Shown here piece after piece: positions 6,848 to 14,026 of a DNA stretch of 14,026 nucleotides. Both the position numbers and the translations under genes were made by a program. Under the pieces are notes generated by a model that had not been told where the DNA came from, ran no database searches, and worked only from the letters and a program-made list of their open reading frames with translations. Origin of the DNA: DAOVDI01 sp965373045 (lineage in GTDB: Bacteria > Acidobacteriota > Aminicenantia > Aminicenantales > Aminicenantaceae); contig CBDVEQ010000050.1 of NCBI GenBank assembly GCA_965373045.1, forward strand, positions 1 through 14,026, read 5' to 3'. Every line of letters starts with the position of its first letter. The stretch's first letter is position 1.

Positions 6848-7981
6848 ATGCGAATCGGTTTTGATATCAGGCCTTTTCTCAAAGAAGAAACCGGTGTGGG
6901 GGTTTACTTTAAAAACCTTCTTTTTTCGCTTTCAGATATAGATCCGGAAAATGAATACTATCTTTTCACTTCCTCATGGAAAGATCGATTTCAAGCCTAT
7001 AAGATCCCGTCTTTTTCAAAGATGCAATTCCGCGATTTCCAATTACCTGTCAGGGCCATTAATTTTTTGTGGTATAAAATGGGATGGCCTCATTTGGACT
7101 TTTTTTTTAGAACAAAGCTCGATCTAACCCATTCTCCCACTCCGCTTCTGCTCCCCAGCAGCGGAAAAAAAATCGTCACAGTATATGATCTGTTTTTTAT
7201 GGACCGGCCGCATGAGGCAGACAGGGAGGCAAGACAAAATTTCCGTCATAAGATCGCAGGCGCCCTTCAAAGAGCGGATGGAATCGTCACCATATCTCGC
7301 TTTACCAAAAATCATCTTCTGGAAATATTTCATCTGGATCCGGACAAAATTAAAGTTGTCTATCTGGGCCTGGACAGGACATTCTGGAAGACAGCAACCA
7401 GGCCGGAGCAAAATTCGGTCTTGACACATTTTAAACTCCCTTCCCAGTTCCTTTTATTTGTGGGAGCACTTGAGCGCCGAAAAAATCTTGTTGCCCTGCT
7501 GAAGGCATTTAAAACCGTCCGCAGGCGTCATAACAAGCTTCATCTTGTCCTTGCCGGCAGAAAGGGGGAAGATACCAAAAATATCTTAAGAACAATACAA
7601 GAGCTGAAGATCGAACGCTGCGTGAAACTGACGGGCTACTGCAGCGAACAGGAGCTCCGCTGCCTTTACTCTGCCGCCGCACTGTTTGTTTTCCCGTCAT
7701 TTCACGAAGGATTCGGCCTTCCCATGGTTGAAGCCATGGCCTGCAGCGTTCCTGTCGCTGCTTCCCGCATTTCAGCCATTCCAGAGATCGGACAAAACGC
7801 AGTGGATTATTTTGATCCCGGAAACCCGGAAGATATGGCCCGCAGCATTATGACAGTGCTGGAAGATACAACTCTGCGCAAATCCCTCATATCAAGAGGG
7901 AAAAAAAGATCCGCCGAATTCAGTTGGAGGACGACCGCAGAGCAAACCCTTAGTTTCTATCAGAAGGTCATGGAACAATGA
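6848..7981 (+). CDS. Glycosyltransferase family 4, mannosyltransferase (MtfB)-like
   Basis: A retaining GT-B enzyme of 377 residues that probably adds a hexose such as mannose from a nucleotide sugar to a lipid-linked glycan at the inner face of the membrane. The N terminus MRIGFDIRPF...TGVGVYFKNLL is typical of the MtfB-like GT4 subgroup. The donor-binding C-terminal domain shows FVGALERRKNL (204-214), with R210/K212 in the expected phosphate-contact position, VLAGRKGED (234-242), LTGYCSEQEL (261-270), and the E-x7-E signature in HEGFGLPMVEAM (E287, E295). Acceptor and donor cannot be read from the sequence. It has no membrane segment. It begins the glycan cluster, and its stop overlaps the next start in ATGA (7978-7981), which suggests translational coupling. 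No clear ribosome-binding site precedes the ATG, but the start fits the family N terminus exactly. Confidence 0.92.
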   Translation: MRIGFDIRPFLKEETGVGVYFKNLLFSLSDIDPENEYYLFTSSWKDRFQAYKIPSFSKMQFRDFQLPVRAINFLWYKMGWPHLDFFFRTKLDLTHSPTPLLLPSSGKKIVTVYDLFFMDRPHEADREARQNFRHKIAGALQRADGIVTISRFTKNHLLEIFHLDPDKIKVVYLGLDRTFWKTATRPEQNSVLTHFKLPSQFLLFVGALERRKNLVALLKAFKTVRRRHNKLHLVLAGRKGEDTKNILRTIQELKIERCVKLTGYCSEQELRCLYSAAALFVFPSFHEGFGLPMVEAMACSVPVAASRISAIPEIGQNAVDYFDPGNPEDMARSIMTVLEDTTLRKSLISRGKKRSAEFSWRTTAEQTLSFYQKVMEQ

Positions 7982-8805
7982 CAACCGCGCCTGATCTCTC
8001 TGTCATCCTTGTCAATTACAACGACAGGCCTCATCTGGAAGACTGCCTGCAGTCAATCCGCAAGGAAGAACAACATGTCGACCTTGAGATCATTCTGGTT
8101 GACAATGCCTCTACGGATGGAAGCCTGGCCCTGGTACAAAAGAGTTTTCCCAATGTCCGTCTTATTCAGAACCGGGAAAACCTCGGATTTTCACGAGCCA
8201 ACAATAAGGGATTTGCAGAAAGTTCCGGAGATTTTGTCCTGTTTTTAAACACGGATACCGCCCTCTGCTCAGGAGCCCTTAAAATCCTGATGGACTGGAT
8301 GAAAAACACCCCGGAGGCCGGAGCTTCCGGTCCTGTCCTTTTCGGAAAAGATAAAACCTTTCAGGTGTCTTTTGGCTTTAAACGTGGATTTTTTAATGAA
8401 ATGGCCCTGAAGCTGTACCTGAATTCAGTTTACAGGCGAAAGATCAAACGGATGGAAACGATTAAAGAGGTGGACTGGGTCAGCGGCGCCTGTCTTTTTG
8501 TACGAAGGAAAGCCTTTGAGCAGGCCGGAGCATTTGACGAACATTTTTTTCTTTATTATGAGGATATCGACCTCTGTTACCGGATAAAGAACAAGGGCTG
8601 GAAAATAGCGTTTGTACCCCAGGCTCGTGTCTTCCATGAGGGAGGGGCCAGCACATCTTCTCTTTCTATAAAAAGCCGATATATTTACAGGGAAAGCCAA
8701 CTATATTTCTACAGGAAGCATAATTCAAAATTGTCCCGGATTCTTCTCCGATGTTTCTTGCAAAAAACCTTGAACAGGCTCCATGAAAAAGATAAGAATA
8801 CTTGA
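7978..8805 (+). CDS. Glycosyltransferase family 2, rhamnosyltransferase (WbbL)-like
   Basis: An inverting GT-A glycosyltransferase of 275 residues. The Rossmann-like nucleotide domain starts at SVILVNYND (8-16); VDNASTDGS (41-49) binds the nucleotide, ENLGFSRANNKG (67-78) is typical of this subgroup, and FLNTD (89-93) is in the DxD metal-binding position. VSGACLFVRR (168-177) and FFLYYEDIDLCYRIKNKGW (190-208), with E195-D196 as probable catalytic-base region, match the WbbL/RfbF rhamnosyltransferase-like group. dTDP-rhamnose as donor is suggested by that resemblance only; no rhamnose synthesis genes are in the window. It overlaps the upstream GT4 gene by 4 bases and the downstream GT4 gene by 23 bases, so all three probably come from one message. 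It appears cytosolic, with no C-terminal membrane anchor. Confidence 0.92.
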   Translation: MTTAPDLSVILVNYNDRPHLEDCLQSIRKEEQHVDLEIILVDNASTDGSLALVQKSFPNVRLIQNRENLGFSRANNKGFAESSGDFVLFLNTDTALCSGALKILMDWMKNTPEAGASGPVLFGKDKTFQVSFGFKRGFFNEMALKLYLNSVYRRKIKRMETIKEVDWVSGACLFVRRKAFEQAGAFDEHFFLYYEDIDLCYRIKNKGWKIAFVPQARVFHEGGASTSSLSIKSRYIYRESQLYFYRKHNSKLSRILLRCFLQKTLNRLHEKDKNT

Positions 8806-9934
8806 GATCATTGACAGGCCGTTCTTGGGCGGAGGGCAGCGCAACGTGCTGTCCATCGCTGCATCTTTGAACAGGAACACATTCGACATTGCTGTTTGTT
8901 CTGACGGCGGCGGTCCTTTCGTGGATGAGGTGAAACGGCATGGAATCTCCCATTTTTCAGTTCCCTTCTCCAAAAAAGTCCATGGAAAGACCCAAAAGTT
9001 ACTTATCCAGGTCTTCAAGAACAACCATTTTGATATCGTCCATACGCATGGAGGCGTTGCCGGATTTTTCGGGCGCCGGGCCGCGAGGAAATGCGGAGTT
9101 CCGGTCATTTTACACACGCTCCACGGCATCCACTATCTTCATTACAGGAATCCGGTGGCAAGGCTCCTGTATATCCTCCTGGAGAGATGGTATTCCCGCT
9201 TTACCCACGGTATGATCCTTGTAAGTGAGGCGGATCAGAAACAGGCGGTAAAATACCGTTTATGTTCCGAATCAAAAATGCGGATCATTAATAACGGAAT
9301 AAATTTTTCAGAAATAAAAAACCTCTCAACCGTGGCTAAGGCGGAAAAGAAGGCTGTACTTGGTGTCCATCTGAAAAAACCAGTCCTGGGAACAGTAGCC
9401 CGGCTTCATCGTCAGAAGGGTATCCCCTTTCTCGTTCAGGCTATGGCCAGGATCTCTAAGGAACTGCCTGATGCCGTACTCCTGATCGTTGGCGGGGGCC
9501 CGCAGGAAGAAAAACTAAAAAGTCTGATCCGTGATCTTGCCCTGGATGAAAAGATCATTTTTCTGGGCGAAAGGGAAGATGCAATGGAGATCCTGTCCCT
9601 GTTTGACATATTTATTCTTCCATCTCTCTGGGAAGGACTTCCCTATGTTTTGATGGAAGCGGCCGGAATGGCTAAGCCTGTGGTCGCAACCTCTATTGAC
9701 GGTGTTAGGGAAATGATCAGGGACGGAGAGACCGGACTTCTGGTTCCGGCTGAGGATGCAAACGGACTGGCCGTGGCTGTGCTCCGCCTTGTTCGAGACA
9801 GGGGCCTGGCCGATCGTCTGGCGCAGAATCTGAAGAAGCATATCACTACGGCATACGGCCTGACCCGCATGACTGCTGAGGTCGAGAATTATTATAAATA
9901 CCTTGCATCTGAAGTAAAAGACCAGACCGATTGA
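8783..9934 (+). CDS. Glycosyltransferase family 4
   Basis: A GT-B glycosyltransferase of 383 residues. The acceptor domain opens with ILEIIDRPFLGGGQRNVLS (6-24), a common GT4 N terminus in polysaccharide clusters, followed by DIVHTHGGVAGFFGRRAAR (84-102) and LHTLHGIHY (110-118). The donor domain has GTVARLHRQKG (203-213, R207 and K212), LLIVGGGPQEEKL (233-245), FLGEREDAMEIL (260-271), and the E-x7-E motif in WEGLPYVLMEAAG (E284, E292), then GVREMIRDGETGLLV. Everything needed for catalysis seems present; the sugar is unknown. The start ATG lies inside the end of the GT2 gene (23-base overlap) with only a weak AGG upstream. The TGA stop is embedded in the -35 box of the next promoter (TTGACA at 9931-9936), an unusually tight arrangement. 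Confidence 0.92.
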   Translation: MKKIRILEIIDRPFLGGGQRNVLSIAASLNRNTFDIAVCSDGGGPFVDEVKRHGISHFSVPFSKKVHGKTQKLLIQVFKNNHFDIVHTHGGVAGFFGRRAARKCGVPVILHTLHGIHYLHYRNPVARLLYILLERWYSRFTHGMILVSEADQKQAVKYRLCSESKMRIINNGINFSEIKNLSTVAKAEKKAVLGVHLKKPVLGTVARLHRQKGIPFLVQAMARISKELPDAVLLIVGGGPQEEKLKSLIRDLALDEKIIFLGEREDAMEILSLFDIFILPSLWEGLPYVLMEAAGMAKPVVATSIDGVREMIRDGETGLLVPAEDANGLAVAVLRLVRDRGLADRLAQNLKKHITTAYGLTRMTAEVENYYKYLASEVKDQTD

Positions 9935-9960
9935 CAAAGGATCGAGGGCTTCATTATAAT
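9931..9960 (+). promoter_or_regulatory. Consensus sigma70-like promoter inside the glycan cluster, predicted leaderless
   Basis: A perfect TTGACA (9931-9936) and a perfect TATAAT (9955-9960) are separated by 18 bases. The -35 box contains the TGA stop of the preceding glycosyltransferase. The predicted +1 is 9967, one base before the ATG at 9968, and there is no Shine-Dalgarno sequence at the usual distance from that ATG within the transcript. This gives the last two cluster genes their own strong promoter. Confidence 0.75.
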
Positions 9961-9967
9961 CACGCCG

Positions 9968-11104
9968 ATGAACAATATTAAGGCAGCTCTTATCCACGAC
10001 TGGTTTCCGGTCCGCCGCGGAGGGGAAAAAGTTTTTGAGATCTTTGCCGAAATCTTTCCTGATGCTCCTATCTATACTCTGTTCCACTTTCCTGGAAGTC
10101 AGATCGAGGATATCGAAAAAAGGCGTGTCCACACCAGCTTTATCCAGAGGCTTCCTTTCCTCAGGTCAAAGTTCCGGCACTACCTGCCGTTATTCCCTCT
10201 GGCAGCCGAACTGTTCGACCTTCAGGACTTCGACCTGATAATTTCCAGCTCTCACTGTGTGGCTAAAGGAATCATCCCGCGGCCGGACGCTCTGCATATC
10301 AGCTATATTCACTCCCCTATGCGGTATGCATGGAACCAGTATTTTTCCTATTTTTCTATTGAAAAACTCGGTGTTTTTTCCCGTTTTTTTATCCCGCCGG
10401 TCATCCATTACCTGAGGATGTGGGATGAGTCCTCATCTCACAGGGTCGATCATTTTATTGCCAATTCAGGAGCTGTGGCTCAGAGGATCAGACGCTATTA
10501 CCGGAGAAACGCCGATGTAGTCCATCCTCCTGTGGAAACGGGATTTTTTCAACCTGCTGAGGAGGAAGAAGATTATTATCTGATCGTCTCCGCTCTTGTC
10601 CCTTACAAAAAGATCGATCTGGCGGTAAAAGCCTTCAATCGATCAGGCCTGCCGCTCAGGATCATTGGACAGGGACCCGATGATAAGAAACTCCGGAAAA
10701 TGGCATCAAAGAATATTCAGTTTCTCGGATATCTTGAAGACAGCGATCTGCTGAAAGTCTATCAAAGGGCCAAAGCGCTGATCATGCCCGGTGAGGAGGA
10801 TTTTGGGATCAACTCTCTGGAATCACAGGCCTGCGGTGTTCCTGTCATCGCATACGGGCAGGGCGGCGCGGCGGAAACCGTTATCCAGGGCAAGACAGGC
10901 ATTTTGTTCCATGACCTGTCCGTGAAAGGGCTGCTTGAGGCACTTGACAATTTCAACATCATGACTTTTAATAAAAAAACAATTCGCTCAAATGCCATGG
11001 GTTTTTCACGCGAGGCATTCAAGAATAAAATCATGTCATATATCTTAGAAAAATGGAATGAACACACGAGTGGAATATGCTTAGAAGATACAAAACACGC
11101 TTGA
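9968..11104 (+). CDS. Glycosyltransferase family 4, WbaZ-like
   Basis: A GT-B enzyme of 378 residues. The N terminus ALIHDWFPVRRGGEKVFEIF (7-26), the IYTLFHFPGS segment (35-44), and YIHSPMRYAWNQYFSYF (113-129) are characteristic of the WbaZ-like mannosyltransferase subgroup of GT4, which works in O-antigen, capsule and exopolysaccharide assembly. The donor side has LIVSALVPYKKIDLAVKAF (205-223, K214/K215), IIGQGPDDKKLRK (232-244), FLGYLEDSDLLKVY (252-265), and E-x7-E in EEDFGINSLESQACG (E277, E285), followed by VIAYGQGGAAETV. Mannosyl transfer is a family-level expectation, not proven by residues. It stands directly downstream of a consensus promoter with no leader, and its 3' end overlaps the priming transferase gene by 28 bases, so the two are coupled. 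Confidence 0.92.
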   Translation: MNNIKAALIHDWFPVRRGGEKVFEIFAEIFPDAPIYTLFHFPGSQIEDIEKRRVHTSFIQRLPFLRSKFRHYLPLFPLAAELFDLQDFDLIISSSHCVAKGIIPRPDALHISYIHSPMRYAWNQYFSYFSIEKLGVFSRFFIPPVIHYLRMWDESSSHRVDHFIANSGAVAQRIRRYYRRNADVVHPPVETGFFQPAEEEEDYYLIVSALVPYKKIDLAVKAFNRSGLPLRIIGQGPDDKKLRKMASKNIQFLGYLEDSDLLKVYQRAKALIMPGEEDFGINSLESQACGVPVIAYGQGGAAETVIQGKTGILFHDLSVKGLLEALDNFNIMTFNKKTIRSNAMGFSREAFKNKIMSYILEKWNEHTSGICLEDTKHA

Positions 11105-12525
11105 TCGGCTTTTTTATCCTGAGCGATATGCTCGCGATTTTTCTCTCTTACTTTTATTCCTACGGTTTCCGCTTCTATGTTTACATCATACCCATCAACC
11201 CCGAAAAGGGCATCCCGCCGCTACAATCCTATATCTATGTGTTTCCTGCATTTCTGATCGTCCATCTCTTTATTTTCTTTTTGCAGGGATTTTACAAAAC
11301 CCGGCTCCGGCGGACCAAACTGGATGACTTTTTCACAATCATACTTAACACGATATTCACCATGCTTTTTTTCCAGGCTGTACAGAATTATCTTTATTCG
11401 TACAGCCAGGGGACAGCCCCTCTGTTCCGCTTTGATTTTAAAATAAGCCACTGGTTCCTCGGCGTCTATTTTGTTGTGGTGATCTTTATGATCTCTTTCT
11501 TGAGAAATCAGATCTATTTTTACATGAAAAGACGTTATGCCAGAGGACTGAGCCTCCAGAATGTCCTGATCATCGGGGCCGGAAAAATGGGAAAAGCCAT
11601 CGGTCTCAAGCTTGCAAAATATAAAGACCTGGGATTTACAGTCAAAGGTTTTTTGGATGATGGAGTTAAAGAAGGGCAAAAAATCGATATCGGCCAGGAA
11701 GTTAAGGTCCTCGGCGGATTGGATAAACTCAAGCCCCTCCTGGAAGAAGGAGATATAAACGATGTTTATGTCGCGCTTAATTTAACCAACTATCCGAAAA
11801 TTATGGAGATTCTCAACGTCCTGAATAAGCACACCGTCAATGTTCGTTTTATTCCGGATGTATTTCAGCTTATGACCTTGAACTCCCGAATTGAAGACCT
11901 TGATGGATTTCCTGTCATCAGTATTGATGAACCTCCTGCACGCGGCATAATGATCTTCGTTAAACGAATTATGGACATAGTGGTGTCTTTTATTACCATG
12001 GTCCTGCTTCTCCCGCTTTTTCTGATCGTATCTCTTCTGATAAAAATAACATCCAGAGGGCCGGTGTATTACCATCAGGATAGAATTGGGTTGGACGGAA
12101 AAAAATTTGTCATGCACAAATTCAGAACCATGGTAAGTGATGCAGAAAAATCGACCGGTCCTGTCATGTCCAAGCCTGATGATCCCCGAATTACAAAGTT
12201 AGGCAGGATCCTGAGAAAATTCAGTATTGATGAACTGCCGCAGCTCTTCAATGTTTTCCTGGGAAAAATGAGCCTGGTCGGACCTCGTCCGGAAAGGCCC
12301 GTTTTTGTAAAAGATTTCAAAGAAAAAATCCCCAAATATATGCTGCGTCATAAAGTTAAATCCGGTGTGACCGGATGGGCTCAGATTCACGGCCTGCGCC
12401 AGGATACACCCATCGAGAAAAGGATCGAATACGATTTTTATTACATAGAGAATTGGTCGCTTCTTCTCGATATTAAGATCCTCTGGAAGACGCTAAGAAA
12501 AGGTTTTATAGACAGAACTATTTAA
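11077..12525 (+). CDS. Undecaprenyl-phosphate sugar-1-phosphate transferase (polyprenyl glycosylphosphotransferase)
   Basis: This membrane enzyme starts glycan assembly by moving a sugar-1-phosphate from a nucleotide sugar to undecaprenyl phosphate. The 482-residue protein has the full three-part layout of the WbaP/WcaJ/CpsE family: hydrophobic N-terminal membrane segments (about 8-28, 52-72, 85-104, 124-142), a Rossmann-like soluble domain with NVLIIGAGKMGKAIG (162-176), and the catalytic domain beginning VKRIMDIVVSFITMVLLLPL (295-314), which includes the re-entrant membrane helix. Catalytic-domain landmarks are SRGPVYYHQDRIG (326-338), MHKFRTMV (346-353), the Asp-Glu dyad D385-E386 in SIDELPQLFNVF, and LVGPRPERP (400-408), then VKSGVTGWAQIHGLR. 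The sugar (glucose, galactose or another) cannot be assigned. Its start lies within the preceding glycosyltransferase gene. It is the last gene of the cluster and converges with pgsA 19 bases away. Confidence 0.95.
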   Translation: MLRRYKTRLIGFFILSDMLAIFLSYFYSYGFRFYVYIIPINPEKGIPPLQSYIYVFPAFLIVHLFIFFLQGFYKTRLRRTKLDDFFTIILNTIFTMLFFQAVQNYLYSYSQGTAPLFRFDFKISHWFLGVYFVVVIFMISFLRNQIYFYMKRRYARGLSLQNVLIIGAGKMGKAIGLKLAKYKDLGFTVKGFLDDGVKEGQKIDIGQEVKVLGGLDKLKPLLEEGDINDVYVALNLTNYPKIMEILNVLNKHTVNVRFIPDVFQLMTLNSRIEDLDGFPVISIDEPPARGIMIFVKRIMDIVVSFITMVLLLPLFLIVSLLIKITSRGPVYYHQDRIGLDGKKFVMHKFRTMVSDAEKSTGPVMSKPDDPRITKLGRILRKFSIDELPQLFNVFLGKMSLVGPRPERPVFVKDFKEKIPKYMLRHKVKSGVTGWAQIHGLRQDTPIEKRIEYDFYYIENWSLLLDIKILWKTLRKGFIDRTI

Positions 12526-12544
12526 CCTCTCTAGAGGAGGAGCT

Positions 12545-13123
12545 TCAGCGTGTTCGGCGCTTATACAGATGGAAACCCTTGACCGCATAGTTTATTCCCG
12601 AAAAAATGGTCAAGATCAGCGTTAAATAATAAAACCACATAAGAAACGAGGGGGTTATCTCCTTCCAGTTAAAAAAAAGGACAAGAAGAAGCGCTCCCAT
12701 TTGACAGATAGTCGTCAGTTTGCCCGGAATAGTCACACTGACATACTTTTTGTTCGTTATACTGTACAAAAAAAAAGAAACGCTCACAATCAGGATATCA
12801 CGACCGAAAACACATCCGGTCAGCCAAATGGGGATAACATTGGAATAGCTGAGGGAGGAAATCGATAAGACAATATAAGAAGCATTCATCAACAACTTAT
12901 CAGCGGCAGGATCAAGGAACTGCCCCAGTCTTGTTTTCTGATGGAAGGACCGGGCGATAAAACCGTCCAATGCGTCCGTAGCACTGGCGATAAGGAAAAC
13001 AAGAAGCCCTTCAAAGATCTTTTTATTCAAGATCAATACAATAAAAACAGGGACTAGCAGGATCCTGATGAGGCTAAGAATGTTGGGGATGGAAAATATC
13101 CGGTCTGTTATTTCATTTTTCAT
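12545..13123 (-). CDS. pgsA: CDP-diacylglycerol--glycerol-3-phosphate 3-phosphatidyltransferase (PgsA-like)
   Basis: This integral membrane enzyme makes phosphatidylglycerol phosphate, the committed step to phosphatidylglycerol and cardiolipin. The 192-residue product has the usual length and the complete CDP-alcohol phosphotransferase signature: D50-x2-D53-G54-x2-A57-R58-x8-G67-x3-D71-x3-D75. The N-terminal IPNILSLIRILLVPVFIVL (12-30) is typical of PgsA, and hydrophobic stretches near 12-32, 37-50, 80-98, 101-121, 138-152 and 160-178 fit six membrane helices. Other CDP-alcohol enzymes (for example cardiolipin or phosphatidylserine synthases of this superfamily) share the signature, so the exact acceptor is likely but not certain. 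It lies 30 bases downstream of the TPR-SLH gene on the same strand and is probably co-transcribed with it. A GAGGAG sits too far from the ATG to act as its ribosome-binding site. Confidence 0.88.
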   Translation of the reverse strand: MKNEITDRIFSIPNILSLIRILLVPVFIVLILNKKIFEGLLVFLIASATDALDGFIARSFHQKTRLGQFLDPAADKLLMNASYIVLSISSLSYSNVIPIWLTGCVFGRDILIVSVSFFLYSITNKKYVSVTIPGKLTTICQMGALLLVLFFNWKEITPSFLMWFYYLTLILTIFSGINYAVKGFHLYKRRTR

Positions 13124-13153
13124 CTATAATCAGCTCAAATCAGGCATCTCCTC

Positions 13154-14026
13154 TCATTGAATCAACGCTAAAATAACATCCAGGTATTTGAACATCTCCC
13201 GGCCTGCCACCGGCCTGTCAGGATTGAAAGTTCTTCCGGATTCCAGGGACATAATGTCATAAGATAAGATCTGGATAATGGGCGTTTGATAAAAATGGTC
13301 GATGGAAACATCCTTCAATTGAATCCGGTCAGGCGGAATATGCTGAATGAAGCTGAATCCCCTCATTTTCAGATAGTCGATCAACCGGACGAGCGTTTCT
13401 GCCGCCTCCGCCCGGGTCATGATTTTTCCCGGCTGGAATTCATGATTGGAGTAAACATCAAGAATTCCAAGTGATGTGACTTTGAGGATATATTTTTGAG
13501 CCCAGGAAGTTGCGATATCAATGATAATGGGCGGTTTCTGAATGCGTTCGGTCATGATGGACTTGAACTTCACTCCAATCAGTGCAGCGGCATCCTGTTT
13601 TGTGATTGCTTCTGAAAATGGGATTGCATCATACTGACTCGGAAGCTCAAAAATACCAAGGCGGTTCTTGATGGTCTCAAGGCAATCTTTTATTTCCTGG
13701 TCATCCGGATCGGATTCCTGAAGATTCTCGAAAGCCTCCAGGCTTGACTTATAATCCTCTGCCTGAAACAGTGTCTCAGCATAAAGTTTCAGAATGATTG
13801 AATTATCCGGATCTTTGGAAATAGCAGATTTCAGATGGACAAGAGCGCTTGTCCACTTTTTTTCTTCTAAAAAGATATTGGCAAGATTCCAATGTGCATC
13901 GATAGAATCCGGAGTAAAGAACAGGGCTTTGAGAAAGGTCTCTTTGCCTTTATCCAGGCTTCCGCCGGCTAAAAAGGTTTTGGCTTCATTCAGGAGGACT
14001 TCTGTTCTCTCTGCTTTGATGGTTTC
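13154..14026 (-). CDS. TPR and S-layer-homology (SLH) domain protein (5' end cut by window)
   Basis: The frame is open from the right edge to TGA at 13154-13156, giving 290 residues with no N terminus in view; an internal GTG at 13573 is not the real start, because coding and TPR repeats continue upstream of it. Residues 1-125 hold about three tetratricopeptide repeats, best seen at 44-75 (AHWNLANIFLEEKKWTSAL...DPDN) and 77-108 (LYAETLFQAEDYKSSLEAF...DPDD). After a linker with ITKQDAAALIGVKF (141-154), which resembles the end of an SLH unit, come two SLH-like domains at about 168-215 (WAQKYILKVTSLGILDVY, FQPGKIMTRAEAAETLVRL) and 237-287 (LKDVSIDHFY, FNPDRPVAGREMFKYL). SLH domains anchor proteins to cell-wall or outer-surface polysaccharide, and TPRs mediate protein contacts, so an exported envelope protein is likely; the signal peptide would lie outside the window. 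pgsA follows 30 bases downstream. Confidence 0.85.
   Translation of the reverse strand, partial: ETIKAERTEVLLNEAKTFLAGGSLDKGKETFLKALFFTPDSIDAHWNLANIFLEEKKWTSALVHLKSAISKDPDNSIILKLYAETLFQAEDYKSSLEAFENLQESDPDDQEIKDCLETIKNRLGIFELPSQYDAIPFSEAITKQDAAALIGVKFKSIMTERIQKPPIIIDIATSWAQKYILKVTSLGILDVYSNHEFQPGKIMTRAEAAETLVRLIDYLKMRGFSFIQHIPPDRIQLKDVSIDHFYQTPIIQILSYDIMSLESGRTFNPDRPVAGREMFKYLDVILALIQ

Noticed and set aside
6844..6849. CATAAT overlapping the ATG of the first glycosyltransferase as a -10 box
   Set aside because: Transcription would start inside the gene, after the conserved MRIGFDIRPF N terminus, and no -35 box is found at the right distance.
12526..12537. Small palindrome CCTCTCTAGAGG between the converging transferase and pgsA genes
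   Set aside because: It could form only a 4-bp stem with a tetraloop and has no adjacent T-run on either strand, so a bidirectional terminator cannot be supported.
13128..13149. Five-codon leader frame (ATG CCT GAT TTG AGC TGA) between the TPR-SLH gene and pgsA on the minus strand
   Set aside because: The GAGGAG before it abuts the ATG with no spacing, and the peptide has no run of regulatory codons, so a leader-peptide role is not supported.
13154..13573. A free-standing 139-residue protein starting at GTG 13573
   Set aside because: The same frame stays open to the window edge and encodes TPR repeats continuous with the SLH part, so the GTG is internal.

Overview
The window is a bacterial chromosome segment with dense, mostly same-strand gene packing and no sign of mobile DNA, RNA genes or CRISPR. 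Gene content points to an anaerobic or fermentative bacterium: an NAD-linked class 1B dihydroorotate dehydrogenase (PyrD+PyrK with its 2Fe-2S subunit), pyruvate phosphate dikinase, and a TPR/S-layer-homology protein. Base composition is moderate by eye. I cannot name the taxon; an Acidobacteriota/Aminicenantota-like lineage would fit the gene set, but this is a weak inference.

Layout. 1-1666 (minus): pyrK then pyrD (pyrD runs off the left edge), ending de novo UMP synthesis. 1667-1800: a divergent regulatory region with a near-consensus plus-strand promoter, a weaker minus-strand promoter and an 8-bp inverted repeat. 1801-6790 (plus): a carbon/nitrogen group made of an AspC-like aminotransferase, pyruvate phosphate dikinase with its own promoter and a GTG start, and a zinc deacetylase of the class IV HDAC type 12 bases downstream of it. 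6848-12525 (plus): a surface-glycan cluster of GT4, GT2, GT4, GT4 and a polyprenyl-phosphate sugar-1-phosphate transferase, with overlapping genes and one internal consensus promoter. 12545-14026 (minus): a PgsA-like phospholipid synthase and, upstream of it, a TPR+SLH protein cut by the right edge; these converge on the glycan cluster.

How the genes work together. The priming transferase would load the first sugar phosphate on undecaprenyl phosphate and the four soluble glycosyltransferases would extend it. No flippase, polymerase or chain-length gene lies in the window, so the pathway is incomplete here. The SLH protein could bind a cell-surface polysaccharide, but nothing shows that it binds this one. 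PPDK interconverts pyruvate and PEP; the aminotransferase can supply keto acids to the same node; the deacetylase beside PPDK is a candidate regulator or small-molecule deacetylase.

The most unusual signal is at the level of gene expression. Two genes (1801 and 9968) have strong sigma70-like promoters whose predicted start sites fall on, or one base before, the ATG, with no Shine-Dalgarno sequence. This predicts leaderless mRNAs. Most other starts also lack a clear ribosome-binding site. I see no clearly new multi-gene system; the remaining genes belong to recognisable families.
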